Below, piece by piece: positions 25,391-36,006 of a stretch of 64,000 nt of DNA; position 1 is the first letter of the stretch; every line of letters starts with the position of its first letter. The position numbers and the translations under genes are program-made. The notes beneath the pieces were generated by a model, which did no database searches, was not told the origin of the DNA, and was given only the letters and a program-made list of their open reading frames with translations. Location: assembly GCA_028564675.1 (NCBI GenBank), contig JAOVVO010000373.1:1-64000 (forward strand). The letters run 5' to 3'. The stretch is from Onchocerca lupi (taxonomy: Eukaryota > Nematoda > Chromadorea > Rhabditida > Onchocercidae).

Positions 25391-26429
25391 TTGAGAAATT
25401 TCTAAGAACTCATTGCCAGCAGATATTATTTAACTATGCAAATATGTACGATCAACCTCGACAATGTCAAATGTCAAAATTTTGAAATGCTCATATGAGT
25501 TGTCAAATTGATATTTTGCATTGTCATTTGAAGAGAAGGAGAGATATCGGAAAAAATGTTTATCGGAAAAAATGTTTAGTTGAACAATTCCAAAGATTAT
25601 TTTTATATGAGCATGACAATCAGTTTTTGTCTTCCACGTTTGTAAATAATCATGAATCTGTAATTTTTGTCGTTTTTTCAAAGCATCTGTTTCTGCAGCT
25701 TAAGTTTCATTTTTTTTTTCCTTTTTTTTTTAGATGTTTCTAGCATTTGGTCTAATAGTTTTTAAGGTTTCAAATTTGTTTAGTATTAATAAAGTCGCAT
25801 TTATGCTGATCAGTTTTTTGAATTAAAATACAAATTTTGCTTCCTGTTGATAGATTATAATGATAATAATGATATGGCATAAGCATTTCGAAGTTTTAAA
25901 TTAATAAATGACAAATGAATAAATCTTTAAATTTAGTTCAAATTTTACGATTAAAATTAGAAATTTTAATTCAAAATTTGAAACCAAAATTGACATTGAT
26001 ATTTTTAAGCGATGATCACCAAAATTTTCATAAATGAATTATGAGTTCTCGTTTTTCATTCGTTCTTTCGCAACTATTTAATTAATTGTTCAAAATTGTT
26101 TTTCATATTGGTTTCTGGGTTTTTTAGATCTCATTCTTTTTTCTTTCCTTCTTAATTTTTTCGGTTTTTTTTAATGATTTTTCCAGGAAATTGGCATTTA
26201 CTCAGAATTGTTTATGTATAGATATTGCTTGCTCTCATCGATTACTAGTGATAATTATATAAATTGCACCATGATTTATCAGTTTTTGAACAGTTCTTGA
26301 TGGTATTCCACATTTCTTTCACATGTATAACTGAGGAAAGCGAACAAAAAAAAAAAAAAAGATCTAATGTTGATGGATTTTTTGTAGTGAACAATTTTAA
26401 TTTACATATCGAGTGATATCTACTCTTTA

Positions 26430-26666
26430 TTATAAAGTGTTATTATATAATATATTTGCTCCATTTTGAGGAAATTCGTTTGTCTCATTATTTAGCAATT
26501 TCGTAACTATGTTTGTTGGCGATCCATTTGGACGCAAAAAAAAAGACGCAAAAGATGCATAAAAAATCGCTGAAAGACCATAATCTACAATGAACTCTTT
26601 GACAAGGCCGACAGTAGATGTCTCTGTTACATCTATATTGATTAAGAAATTTTCAATCGCAAGATT
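26430..26666 (-). CDS. Candidate orphan exon or Wolbachia-like relic (78 codons)
   Basis: The minus-strand frame is open for 78 codons from an acceptor-like ATTTCAG at 26667-26673 to a TAA at 26430-26432. It contains TETSTVGLVKEFIVDYGLSA followed by a hydrophobic stretch. It has no start codon and no recognised partner exon. Base composition is less A/T-extreme than the neighbours. It lies about 0.9 kb from the Wolbachia-like 23S fragment, so it may be either a host 3' exon or another transferred fragment. I do not recognise the family. Confidence 0.3.
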   Translation of the reverse strand, partial: NLAIENFLINIDVTETSTVGLVKEFIVDYGLSAIFYASFASFFLRPNGSPTNIVTKLLNNETNEFPQNGANILYNNTL

Positions 26667-27606
26667 CTGAAATTTTTATATTGTATTGTGATGTTTTTGC
26701 TTTATCATTTATGCAAAACTTATTGTTGAATAACAAAAATGATTGATGGAAATTGAATGGAAAATTTTGAGTGATAATCGAACAAAATATATCACATCCT
26801 TTTTATCACTTAAATTTGCATATATTATTTTAACCCGCTATGACAACATTCTATCATCATCATTGATTGTTTATCAGGTATTGTAGTTTCTCACCTCAGC
26901 TTTTTCATTAGAAATTGTTTTTTTTAATAGATTAAATATAATTATTCTGCTAAAACTCAAATGGAAGAATTGATTATCCAATTGACAAAGAAAAGAAACA
27001 TCCAATTTTCGAGTTGAAAATTCTTGCTGTATTTTAATTTATCAAAAGTCATGAAATCATCATGAAATATTGAAAAGAACAGAAATTAATAAATTTAATT
27101 GTTTGTGTTACGTCTTGAGCTTCATGTTCATTTTCTAATAATGAACTTTTTTGAGGAATATAATGAAAATTTCTTAGTGAAAAAAAATTTTCTGCGATGG
27201 TCTTTTAATGTGGCTTTTTGTTCTTCAAAGGCTTTCTGTGAAACTCCTTTAAGAAATATACAATTTTTGCAATTTTAATTTATATTTTTTTTTTACAATA
27301 ATTTCTTCTTGACTCATGGTTTTATTCTAAATCATTTTGTTACTTTTATTCGCTTTTTTTTTGTTAAACTCATCGTTATCAATAATTTAGCGAATAATCT
27401 GCTAAAACTTTTTTTTTTTTCTTTTTGTGAACTTATGCAACAAAACTTTGTTCAAAATGAATTGATATTGTCATTTCTTTTTGAGTAAATTTTGATAAAA
27501 AAAAAAAAAAAAGAAAAGAATATAAGAGAAAATTCTGTTTAAAAAATTTTCTTTGGTGAATTCGACAATTAAAACTCGAATTCGATAACATTTGAGATGA
27601 CAGGAA

Positions 27607-28125
27607 ATTGAAGGTTAATAAGAGGGGTGCAACTCTAGATTGACATAACATTGATTGTCCTAAGGTAGCGAAATTCCTTATCAAGTTCCAATCTGCACAA
27701 ATGACGAAATGATTTTTTCACCATCTCCAACATCAATTCAGCAAAATTTGAATTCCGCGTGCAAATGCGGGATATCCGCGGTTAGATGGAAAGACCCGTG
27801 CATTTTACTATAGCTTTACATTGCTATTAAAAATGTAATGTATAGGATAGGTAAAAAGTTTTGAAGTTATGGCTCTAGCTATAATGGAATCAATCTTGAG
27901 ATATCACTCCTTACACTTCTGATTATCTAACCAGCTATGTTTCATTGTTTCTGAAACTTTGTATGGTGGGTAGTTTGACTGGTACAATCGCTTTCTAAAA
28001 TGTAACAGAGAGAATAGAGCTGACTTGGAAATCAGTTTAATGCTATGATAGCATCAATTTGCTTGATTGTTTGGTTGAAAAGTCAAATCATTAGTGATCC
28101 GTATGATTATCCATGGAAAGGTAAA
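27607..28125 (+). pseudogene. Nuclear fragment of a bacterial (Wolbachia-type) 23S rRNA gene
   Basis: The plus strand carries ordered, recognisable 23S landmarks: GAAGGTTAAT, then CCTAAGGTAGCGAAATTCCT (27659), CTCCAACATC, CGGTTAGATGGAAAGACCC, TTTACTATAGCTTTACA, TAGGATAGGT, GGGTAGTTTGACTGG and finally AGTGATCCGT near 28096. These belong to the domain IV/V part of bacterial 23S. Numerous substitutions and small deletions in normally invariant positions show that it is not functional. A host nuclear or nematode mitochondrial rRNA would not match this pattern. A Wolbachia endosymbiont is the natural source in a filarial genome, which is inference. Confidence 0.85.
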
Positions 28126-28764
28126 AAAAAAAAATTTAATTAAGCTGAATAATAAGCAGCTTAAATATGTATATCGTTGCTATGAGTTACGCTAATGGTT
28201 CGCTGTTTGGTGTTATTTAGCCTGCGAAAATTATCCGTTGTTACTTTTGAAAAAGCAATAGCTGTTGCAAGATGCTGATTATTGTTGAATCTTGTATTAG
28301 TTGATGAATCAAAAAAGACAGAAATGTTTCATCTCTTAGCAAAAAATTACACTCGAATTCATAACATTTGAGATGACATGAAATCGATTTCTGATTGTTT
28401 TGCTTTTATTGCTCTTTCTTCTTTACTCAAATAATAATTGAACTGTTTAACTTTTTCTTTTTCTTTTTGGATATTCATATAATTCTTATTAATTAAGATA
28501 ATTTACAAGAAGATGATAAAATTTTCCTAATATATGCAATTTTTTAGATGAAATTTTCATTCATTAAAAGATCAAATAAAGAAAAAAAAAGAGGATGACA
28601 AAGTTTTTCCAACAGAGTTATTTACTTGTTTTTTGTGCAAATTAGACTATCTTGAAGTAAGTATTCGTGTAATCTTTATTGATGAAATAACTGAGCTAAA
28701 GAATTTTGAAGAAAATTATCAAATGAATAACTTAGTTATCCTACTTTGCAAATTAACAAATTTT

Positions 28765-28824
28765 ATGGCTCTCTTGATTTTCCAATGACATAGACATTAT
28801 GGCTCTCTTGATTTTCCAATGACA
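28765..28824. repeat. 34-bp tandem duplication at the edge of the glyA relic
   Basis: A 26-base segment (ATGGCTCTCTTGATTTTCCA and the following GATACA-like bases) occurs identically at 28765-28790 and 28799-28824, with an 8-base spacer. It lies exactly where the glyA similarity ends. Confidence 0.9.
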
Positions 28825-28825
28825 C

Positions 28826-28990
28826 CTCAAGCCCACGTGTTGTTTCAGCAGCGGTACCAAAACGCAGCCCTGAAGTAATAGTCATTTTTTCTGTATCAAA
28901 CGGTATAGAGTTTTTATTGCAGATAATACCAGCTCTCTCAAGGCTATCCACAACGCCTTTTCCAGTTAACTGGAAAGTATAAAAACTAAT
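28826..28990 (-). pseudogene. glyA: Nuclear fragment of bacterial (Wolbachia-type) glyA, serine hydroxymethyltransferase
   Basis: The minus-strand frame reads FQLTGKGVVDSLERAGIICN, then NKNSIPFDTEKMTITSGLRF and GTAAETTRGLE. This is the C-terminal region of bacterial serine hydroxymethyltransferase, which interconverts serine and glycine using folate and pyridoxal phosphate; the NKNSIPFD and TSGxRxGTxAxTTRG motifs are diagnostic. The animal enzyme has a different sequence here. Both ends stop abruptly: the N-terminal about 80% is absent and the C-terminus runs into the 34-bp duplication. Just beyond the 5' side (about 28990-29075) a minus-strand stretch ENAYGEQGVERFLSKVKRPA also looks bacterial, but I could not identify it. 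Confidence 0.85.
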
Positions 28991-29789
28991 GAAAGACAGA
29001 TGCTAAAAGCTGGTGGCTGGCCTCTTTACCTTAGATAAAAACCTCTCTACGCCTTGTTCGCCATAGGCATTTTCTTAATTCATACTAGCTGGATCCGTTC
29101 ACGCGTTGCCGTGGCAATGAGTGATCGAATTCAGTTAATCTATATAAATAAAAATGTAAATGTTCATTTGTTCAAAATCTTAATTCTCATAAAAGTCTTA
29201 ACAATTGCTTTGAAATTTTTGCATTCGAATACGCGCATGTTTTTATTTACTTTTTATATACAAGCACTTCTGTAGACTCAGTTAAATGGAAAATTTTGGG
29301 AAAAAAATCTGATCAAATTATAATTTGAATTCTTCTTACTATTGTGACTCAGCTAGTGAGCAATAGAGTCCGAAAATAAATCTTCGTTGTCTTGTGTGAC
29401 AAAGACGAATTCTCTTGATAAAGTTTTATTGATTGATGGAAGAGTAACAAACAATTTTCAAAGAACATCCAGTCCAATTGACCACTGAGGGTTATTCTTT
29501 CCTTTTTAGCGCATATGAATACTATTCAACTGAATTGTTCTATTGATGCTTCTGCTGTGTGGTTTGAAGTCCGAGTTACTATTGCTGTGCCGATGTAAGA
29601 ACTTCGAACTTGAACTTGAATTTCAGCTCCAAATCCTGTCCTTTTGAATCTTTTCGGAGCTCCTTCCCTCACCTGACCTCGAATCGCGCCGTCTCTTGAT
29701 TGGTTGACCTTACTTTATTTATCCATGAATTGGAATCCTCCAGTTGGTCTTGATTTATCTTTGACGATGGATCATAGTTATTTAAATTA

Positions 29790-29967
29790 ACTACTTGTAA
29801 TTTGCTCCTGTAGTCTATCATGTTAGCCTCAATTCTCATAACTTCCTTCCAATTCTTACTCCAATTTCTGTTTTGATTGTAAGATATGATTTTGGTAATT
29901 TGTTACCAAATGAGGCAATATGTAACTCTTCTTCACTGTTACTCTTTAGGTTAAATCGATTAGCTAA
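29790..29967 (-). pseudogene. BEL/Pao retrotransposon protease fragment, N-terminal part
   Basis: The minus-strand frame reads RLANRFNLKSNSEEELHIAS, then FGNKLPKS and TIKTEIGVRIG. It matches the retropepsin-like (DUF1758) region of BEL/Pao LTR retrotransposons, where an L-x-I-x-x-F-G motif follows the catalytic Asp region. The catalytic Asp segment itself is missing, and a frameshift follows near 29860. The fragment is embedded in Helitron C. Confidence 0.6.
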
Positions 29968-30559
29968 TCTCCAACATATTACCTCATGATTGGTCGATAT
30001 CGCTTTTTATCTGTTAATTGGAGCGTTTTGATGGCAAACATATTTATTGTTTTGGCGGTAAGTAGGTTTATTCTTCTGGATCTTTTAAATTATATTCGCT
30101 CTTTTTGACCTTTAACATTCTCTATCTATAATAATTACATCTTACGGATTTTTCCGGTATCTCGTACTTGAGACTTGAGGAGAAAGAATTCGTCATTTGG
30201 TATCACTTCTGGTTCGTAGAGCGATGGATTGTTATTTGTCCAATCCTTTTCGTTGGTTTCTCAATTCCTGCTAATGATTCTTCATACATTTCATTTAATT
30301 TTATTTTTTCATTCTTCTTTGCTAGAATCTCCTCGAACCGTCATAAGAATTCATTGCATATTTTCAATTCATTGCGTAGTTCATGATTTCACTTATACAG
30401 CATTGGATTTGAGTTCTTGGCTTAATGATCCTATTTTTTCGTCAGAATCTTTATTGCTTTGTGGAACTAGCTCCTCCTTCTTATGTTGTATAGAATATTA
30501 CAACTTGCCCATACTTTTCGATTTTTCGCATTGATTATTGAATTAGGACTTGATACTTT

Positions 30560-30697
30560 GTTGGTGTATCCGCTTCCTACTATTATAGGTCCAAGTTTTG
30601 TATGGATCAAAAACAATCCTGAATTTAGATGTCGAATTTTTCTTATCTGGATGAATTTGAAGTAGTCAGCGCCGATGATAATATCAAGTTTCCTCCA
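30560..30697 (-). pseudogene. BEL/Pao retrotransposon protease fragment, C-terminal part
   Basis: The minus-strand frame reads LDIIIGADYFKFIQIRKIRH, then LNSGLFLIHTKLGPIIVGSG. The D-I-x-I-G-x-D-Y-F and S-G-L-x-L-I-x-x-x-L-G motifs mark the end of the BEL/Pao protease domain. It stops at a TAG near 30475. On the minus strand it lies upstream of the N-terminal part at 29790-29967, the reverse of the natural order, so the retrotransposon piece has been rearranged. Confidence 0.7.
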
Positions 30698-31199
30698 TCA
30701 ACGAAAACATGTTTATCGCCAAAGCTCTCCAATTAACAGATAAACAAAGCGAGATTGACCAATCATGAGGCGACACGTTGGAGATTAGGAGAGAAGGAGG
30801 AGCTCGAAAGGATTTAAATGGTTCGTATTTCGGAGCAATAGTCGTAAACCTTCTAACAGAATCCAAATGAACTCGTGAATCCAATGACATTACCCGCTCC
30901 GTCACCGTATTAAAAATCCATAAATTTCTATTTTCATCCATTACTATTGCACTCCTTAGTTACAATAATTGTCATGGCACTATTTGACATCTTTCGGCTT
31001 TTACCGACAGAAAAGAAAGAAGAGAAGCGCACATTTCTAATATGCTCAACATATTTTTAATATATACTTTTCTAATATTTCTAGTATGTTTATTGTATAT
31101 TCAAAATGCTTGTGAGTGTGTAGATAATCTATGTAGATAATAGAGATGATCTGGTTTGCCAACTCTAGAACACGCAAAATATAATTGTTCATGTGAGAA

Positions 31200-31790
31200 G
31201 CATTTCGTATCTAGATCTAAGCCGCACAATTCTAAAGATTGCCTGAACTTTGTTCTTGGTGATTGCAAACACCAATCGAATTGGGATTTGCATTCTATTT
31301 AAATTGAAATGGCATTGGGATCATCGGAATGCCAGGAATAAAGACATCTTCTTTGAATGATTCTATCAAGATTATTGTTCTAAGACGTCGCTCATTAATT
31401 TTTTCACTGCAAGCCGTGTGCCATTGCAAAGTTTTGCTGATTGATATTTCGCAGATGATAATTGGCATGCCGTTTTTCAATTGCAATATGTGCGGTGGCA
31501 TCCCTGGTAAATTGAGTGAACTCAAATATTCTGTTGGGTAATTGACCGCTTTATCTGCTTTCATAACAATGTGACAGACTTGCATGTGACTGCCTCGCTT
31601 TATATGTTAGACTGAATAATATTATTAAGTTCGCAGTGTCTTTGTTCTTAGCCGCAAAAATAACTCGTTCATTTAGCCAATCTTGATTCTTATAATTCGT
31701 TTGAATATTGGGAAATATTTGTTCAATCAGTTCTTCTCTTGAAGTCACTAAATTGCAGAAGTTTTGAAGCAATTAATGAAATTCGTCCTG
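31200..31790 (-). pseudogene. Helitron helicase C-terminal remnant (copy C)
   Basis: Minus-strand frames give CNLVTSREELIEQIFPNIQT, then YPTEYLSSLNLPGMPPHILQ, then a degraded stretch ending IPGIPMIPMPFQF. Further remnants of the final motifs (LCGLDLDT, CFSHEQLYFACSRVGKP) are visible below 31260. These are the last conserved motifs of Pif1-like helicases of Helitron Rep/helicase proteins. Several frameshifts and stops make it non-functional. The Walker A region and the replication-initiator domain are absent from this copy. Confidence 0.75.
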
Positions 31791-32531
31791 GGGTCAAATC
31801 AACCGGCACCTTTCCGCTCCTAATTTTCAGCAATTTATATATTTCTTTATCTCAGCTGACCGATCGTTTTGCAGCTGGATACGCGTATTTGTAATTAATT
31901 TTAAATCTTTACGTGTTGCCATAAAGCAGAAATTGACTTGTGACTGAATTTGAACTCCTGCTGCTGTCGAATCATGTGACTAAAACTGACTCAAGCTCCG
32001 AAGTTATGATCTTTTAAATCCTTTGGAGCTTTTCTTCCTCCAATATGTCGCCTTATGATTGATTTACCTCACACTTTATTACATAAAGTCGGCGTGATCA
32101 ATAGAGCCAGTCCGTTCACTTACTTTTGCCTTTCACAGGTGCGACAAGTTAAAAAAAAAAAATAGAATTATCCATTTAGAAACACGTGCCCATTGGAATG
32201 CAATATTGTCTCAGAATTTCAAAGTAATCGATGAAGAACTTGCAACGTTATGTCAAGAGCCATAACCAACATTTATTTTTTTATTTAGATAGATAATCAA
32301 TTCACGAAGTTCTCAACTCATTTCTTGGGTTTAATTGATTATGAATGTGTTTTTATGAAGTCGAAGATTATTTAAAAATTGAAATAGAATGGAATTATTA
32401 CTTATTTTGTTAAATGAAATTGAAATTAATGAAGGAAGAGTAGAAAAAAATATAATTCCCCATCTTCCCAACTCAATATATATTTAAATGAGGACTTCTT
32501 CCAATTTTTCATTTATTCTTATTGATCAACG

Positions 32532-35500
32532 ATGAGCAGACGTAGCGATACATCACGAGAGGGACGGTTGGTTTCAATGTTGTGAAATGAATGAAATGAA
32601 ATGGTTGGATGATTTCTTTAGAGTTAGGATCAATGTTTTCTTCTGTATTTTCTAATTTGTAATCATTTACCATGAAAAATTGTGTTTTAGTGTAATAGTG
32701 ATAAAAAGGAGAATATTTTTTCCTCTCTTTGATAAATATTAGGTTTTTTTATGGGAAATTTTGAGGATGAAGATATTTGTAAGAGTTCTACATTTCCTAA
32801 GTTTTTAGAAAACTATGATTCGAAACTCAGAAAATCTGAATTTATTTAAACCTTCTACACTCTTTTCTTATTTATCATATATTTCTGGGATTTCTTCGGC
32901 AGCTTTTATTGTAGAAATTAAATTTAGCTGAATGTGCAATTAATGGCAATGTGCAATGCTTTTATAATTTTTGGATAGATATATCTATCTGATTTAATAG
33001 TACTTTTAAATCTCCATTGTGTAGCACCAATTAGCTAAATACACCAATTCTTTTTGCTAATTCTCATTTTTTCTATAATTATCTAGTTTGATTAGCTGTT
33101 CAAATTTTTTCGTAATTTAATCTGCTATTCAAATTTTATTCCCTGATCCATTCTACATCTCTTTCAGAAACATCTTTTCTCTCCACTTCACAAAAATATT
33201 TAATGATTTAATGACGAGTTTGTACTTGTATAATAATTGAAGAAAGACTGAACAGAAAATACAATAAGAAAGTGGGGAAAGAGTTTCCTTTTCTTCCAGT
33301 TCTAAATAATGATATTTTTTTTCCTCTATTAAAAAAAAATCAAACTATTCATTAAAAACTTTTTGGCGTAAATTTTTTGCACTGAATTATACATAATCAA
33401 TGTTGAATGTGTCAAGGTATACTCTAGAAGCATGGGAAGAAAAGGTTAAGGAATATCAGAATACTTAACTTTATATAGTGAATAAATGATTGAAGGAAAA
33501 TTAACGGAACATTGTTGTCAAATATAAATATGGGATATATTGGTAAATGGATTTTGCTAATAAGAATATTTGTTTTCAGAAATATTCATCATCTAATAAG
33601 ACAACAGATGCGGGATATGGACCGAATGATGCAAGGGATGATGAATCCGTTTGGTTCAATGTTCAACATGTTTGGTGGTAGTTTCTTTTTTTTTTTTTTG
33701 TTTAATGATATACATAGTTTTTTTGGTGAAATAAAGAAGGATGAACGAAATTATGTATAAGATCATTAGATTCTTCATCTTTTCGAAATTGCAGGGTTAT
33801 TAGCGAATATGTTTTCATTATTTTCATCACTTCTCCCGTAGGTGATTGTTCTCACCTCAGTTGATATTTACGATCTTATTTCAGTTTCGTTTAAAAGTAG
33901 TTCCTGAGGATATATCGTTGAAATGCTGATAATTGAAGTTTTGATCATCGATTTAGAAAAGCGTTGTTAAAAGGAATAGATTTGAGATTTTTTTTGGGAA
34001 GGAATATAATTTGTGTTGAGATTTATTTGGTGAATTACCAGGAACACGGCCAGCACATCGAAATGATATGGCGCTAATGGATCCATTCGGTTTTAACTTT
34101 TTCAATGGCATCATGGGACAAATGGTTCATTGTTTTAAAAATGACAATTTTGATTTAAATTCGATGTAGTCTTCTCTTTTGCAACTGTCAATATCTATTG
34201 ATTATGGCATAAATTTTGAACTTTTTATTCTATAATTCCGTTAAAAATAAAGAATGTATATTTTCGTTCATTTTTTATTTTCTATGAGGCTGAAATTATT
34301 TAAAGAGATTTTAGGAAAATATGCAGACACAAATGATGAATGATCCAAATTCACATGTGTTTTCTCATTCAACAATGATCACTTACGATGGACGTAATGG
34401 TGGACAACCTCGAATAGTCGAGAAATCAATTCGTAAAACCGGTGATGTGAAGGAAACGCGGTACTGTTTTACTTTTATTTAACTTATAGAATGAAATTTA
34501 GCGATAGTGAGTTTTCATTACATTTCGATATTTTAAGAAGTATGAAGTTTTCCTTATTTCTCGAAAGTTTTTCAAGAATTTGTTGAAATGGTCAAAAAAT
34601 GAAGCATTGGAAAAATAGAACTCATATAGGTGACTCATTAAAAAATTTTTTGATTAGGACGAATGAATAAAATTCATAAAAAATTGTACTTTTGTGTTAG
34701 TGATTTCATTAACAGTCGTTGAATATCAAATGAAAGAAAAAGTGATTTGATTTTTAGGCATGCAATTCGAACAGGTGAAGATGGTGTAGGTGATAAGCTT
34801 ACGATTGGACATACAATAGGTGATCGGACGCATGTAATAGAAAAGAAACGTGATCGTGATGGTCGGATCAGAGAACGGCAAAGTTTTGTTAATCTTGCAC
34901 AAGGTATTTTATCTAATTATCAATTATCAACAATTTAACAACGAAATACTTACCGAATGGTTTGATTATTGCCATCGAAATGGATTCGTTTAAATTTACT
35001 TCTGGTGTGTACTCATACTAAAATCCTCAATTCACATATTCATTAAATGCTAACGACGAATAAAATAAGTTAGGAACTAGTTGTCTTGATTTCTGGGGAT
35101 TAGATATATAGCAGTTACTGAAATTACATCATAAAATTTTGAAAAACGAGTTATACGCAAATATTTTAGATGAAGCAGAAGCGTTTGATCGTGAATTTGC
35201 ATCTCGTGCACGACATAATCTGGGTAGCAAGATTAATAGTCAGAGAAATCGTGCGATTGAAGGTGGCCATAAATATAGTGGTATGTCATCAAGCAGCCGA
35301 AGTCATGTTAGTGATTCTTTAAATTGTTTCGATTAGAGTTAAGACTTATTAAATTTTGTCATGGAGTACTTTTACTTTGCTTTATTTTGAAGACTTTGCA
35401 ATTTTGCAGGCACCACGCATCCGCAGTAGTGGTACTAATGCGCCAATTATTACTCTTCCAGATGAAGAGGATGACAGTGATGTGATAATTGAGGATTACG

Positions 35501-35781
35501 GCAGAGGAAAAAGGTAATTTCTTTTTACTTATGTAAGTAGAAGGGTTGGAAATGTTTGATTTTTGATTGTGATATAATATAATGGATTTAAAATACGTCC
35601 TTCATACAGATAATGTGGACATGTACAATGTGTCATATTTTTTGTTTTCAGATCCAATGCATGTTTCAGATCTGCTTCAAGTGGTCCAGTAATTCGTGAA
35701 GTAACAGATGATGATGAAGATGGTGGTAATAACCAGAAACGACGAAGAGGTTTTTTTGAAAAGAAGAAGAATGATGAATGA
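32532..35781 (+). CDS. MLF: Myeloid leukemia factor (MLF1/MLF2 family)
   Basis: Eight exons fit phase throughout: 32532-32566, 33580-33677, 34042-34124, 34315-34460, 34758-34903, 35170-35306, 35410-35513 and 35652-35781. They give 292 residues, close to vertebrate MLF1 (268). Family features in order are an N-terminal Met/Phe-rich segment (MMNPFGSMFNMFGG), the conserved core DPNSHVFSHSTMITYDGRNG, KTGDVKETRHAIR and IGHTIGDRTHVIEKKRDRDG, and an EAEAFDREF segment. A C-terminal acidic stretch (DEEDDSDVIIEDYG) and a basic KRRR cluster follow. MLF proteins shuttle between nucleus and cytoplasm and affect transcription, chaperone handling and cell survival; the nematode role is not inferable here. 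A Helitron ends 239 bases upstream of the ATG. Confidence 0.9.
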
Positions 35782-35990
35782 AGGTGTAGTGTTTGTGCTA
35801 TGTATGGGACAAAAATCATTTGAAATTTAAAGTAATTATGAGTTAAATTGTGCGAAAATTTATTATTATAATCTGTGTAGTCGAAGCTAATTTCAAATTA
35901 ATATTTCATTACTGCATAATGATTTTATCAAAACAGCTTCCATCGTGTTTTGAAGACTTTATCTTGAAATTTGATTATTGAGTTACTGAC

Positions 35991-36006
35991 AATAAATTTG
36001 AATAAA
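35991..36006 (+). promoter_or_regulatory. Poly(A) signals of MLF
   Basis: Two AATAAA hexamers at 35991-35996 and 36001-36006, about 210 bases after the MLF stop codon. Confidence 0.5.

Larger units (their letters stand above)
22784..26429. other. Intergenic region downstream of the SLC6-like gene
   Basis: Apart from the poly(A) signal at 22814, this stretch contains GATT repeats at 22981, a degenerate tandem array at 25083-25390 and an 18-base duplication at about 25543-25580. A short open frame at about 24080-24240 begins after a CTCAG and could be an exon, but nothing pairs with it. No gene is supported. Confidence 0.55.
29085..32293 (-). mobile_element. Decayed Helitron C (about 3.2 kb)
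   Basis: On the minus strand the element starts TCTATCTAAATAAAAAAATA after a host A (complement of 32294) and ends with CCAGCTAG before a host T (complement of 29084). Subterminal sequence at about 29131-29180 matches the 3' region of Helitron D. Inside are a helicase C-terminal remnant (31200-31790) and two misordered BEL/Pao fragments. The element family's own repeat block (AAxGCTCCxATTAACAGATA) occurs at both 30010-30060 and 30715-30780. It abuts the Wolbachia-like fragments on one side and the MLF promoter region on the other. Confidence 0.8.

Noticed and set aside
27433..27684. Minus-strand 83-codon open frame
   Set aside because: It lies antisense to the 23S rRNA relic and a poly(A)-rich stretch; it is a shadow of the rRNA sequence.
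30168..30665. Plus-strand open frames of 60-101 codons
   Set aside because: They are antisense to the BEL/Pao fragments and family repeats of Helitron C; no independent coding signal.
33795..33837. Possible extra MLF exon (LLANMFSLFSSLLP) with AG and GT borders
   Set aside because: Including it breaks the reading phase into the next exon at 34042, while skipping it gives FGGTRPAHRND in frame and matches the family. It could be an unproductive alternative exon.
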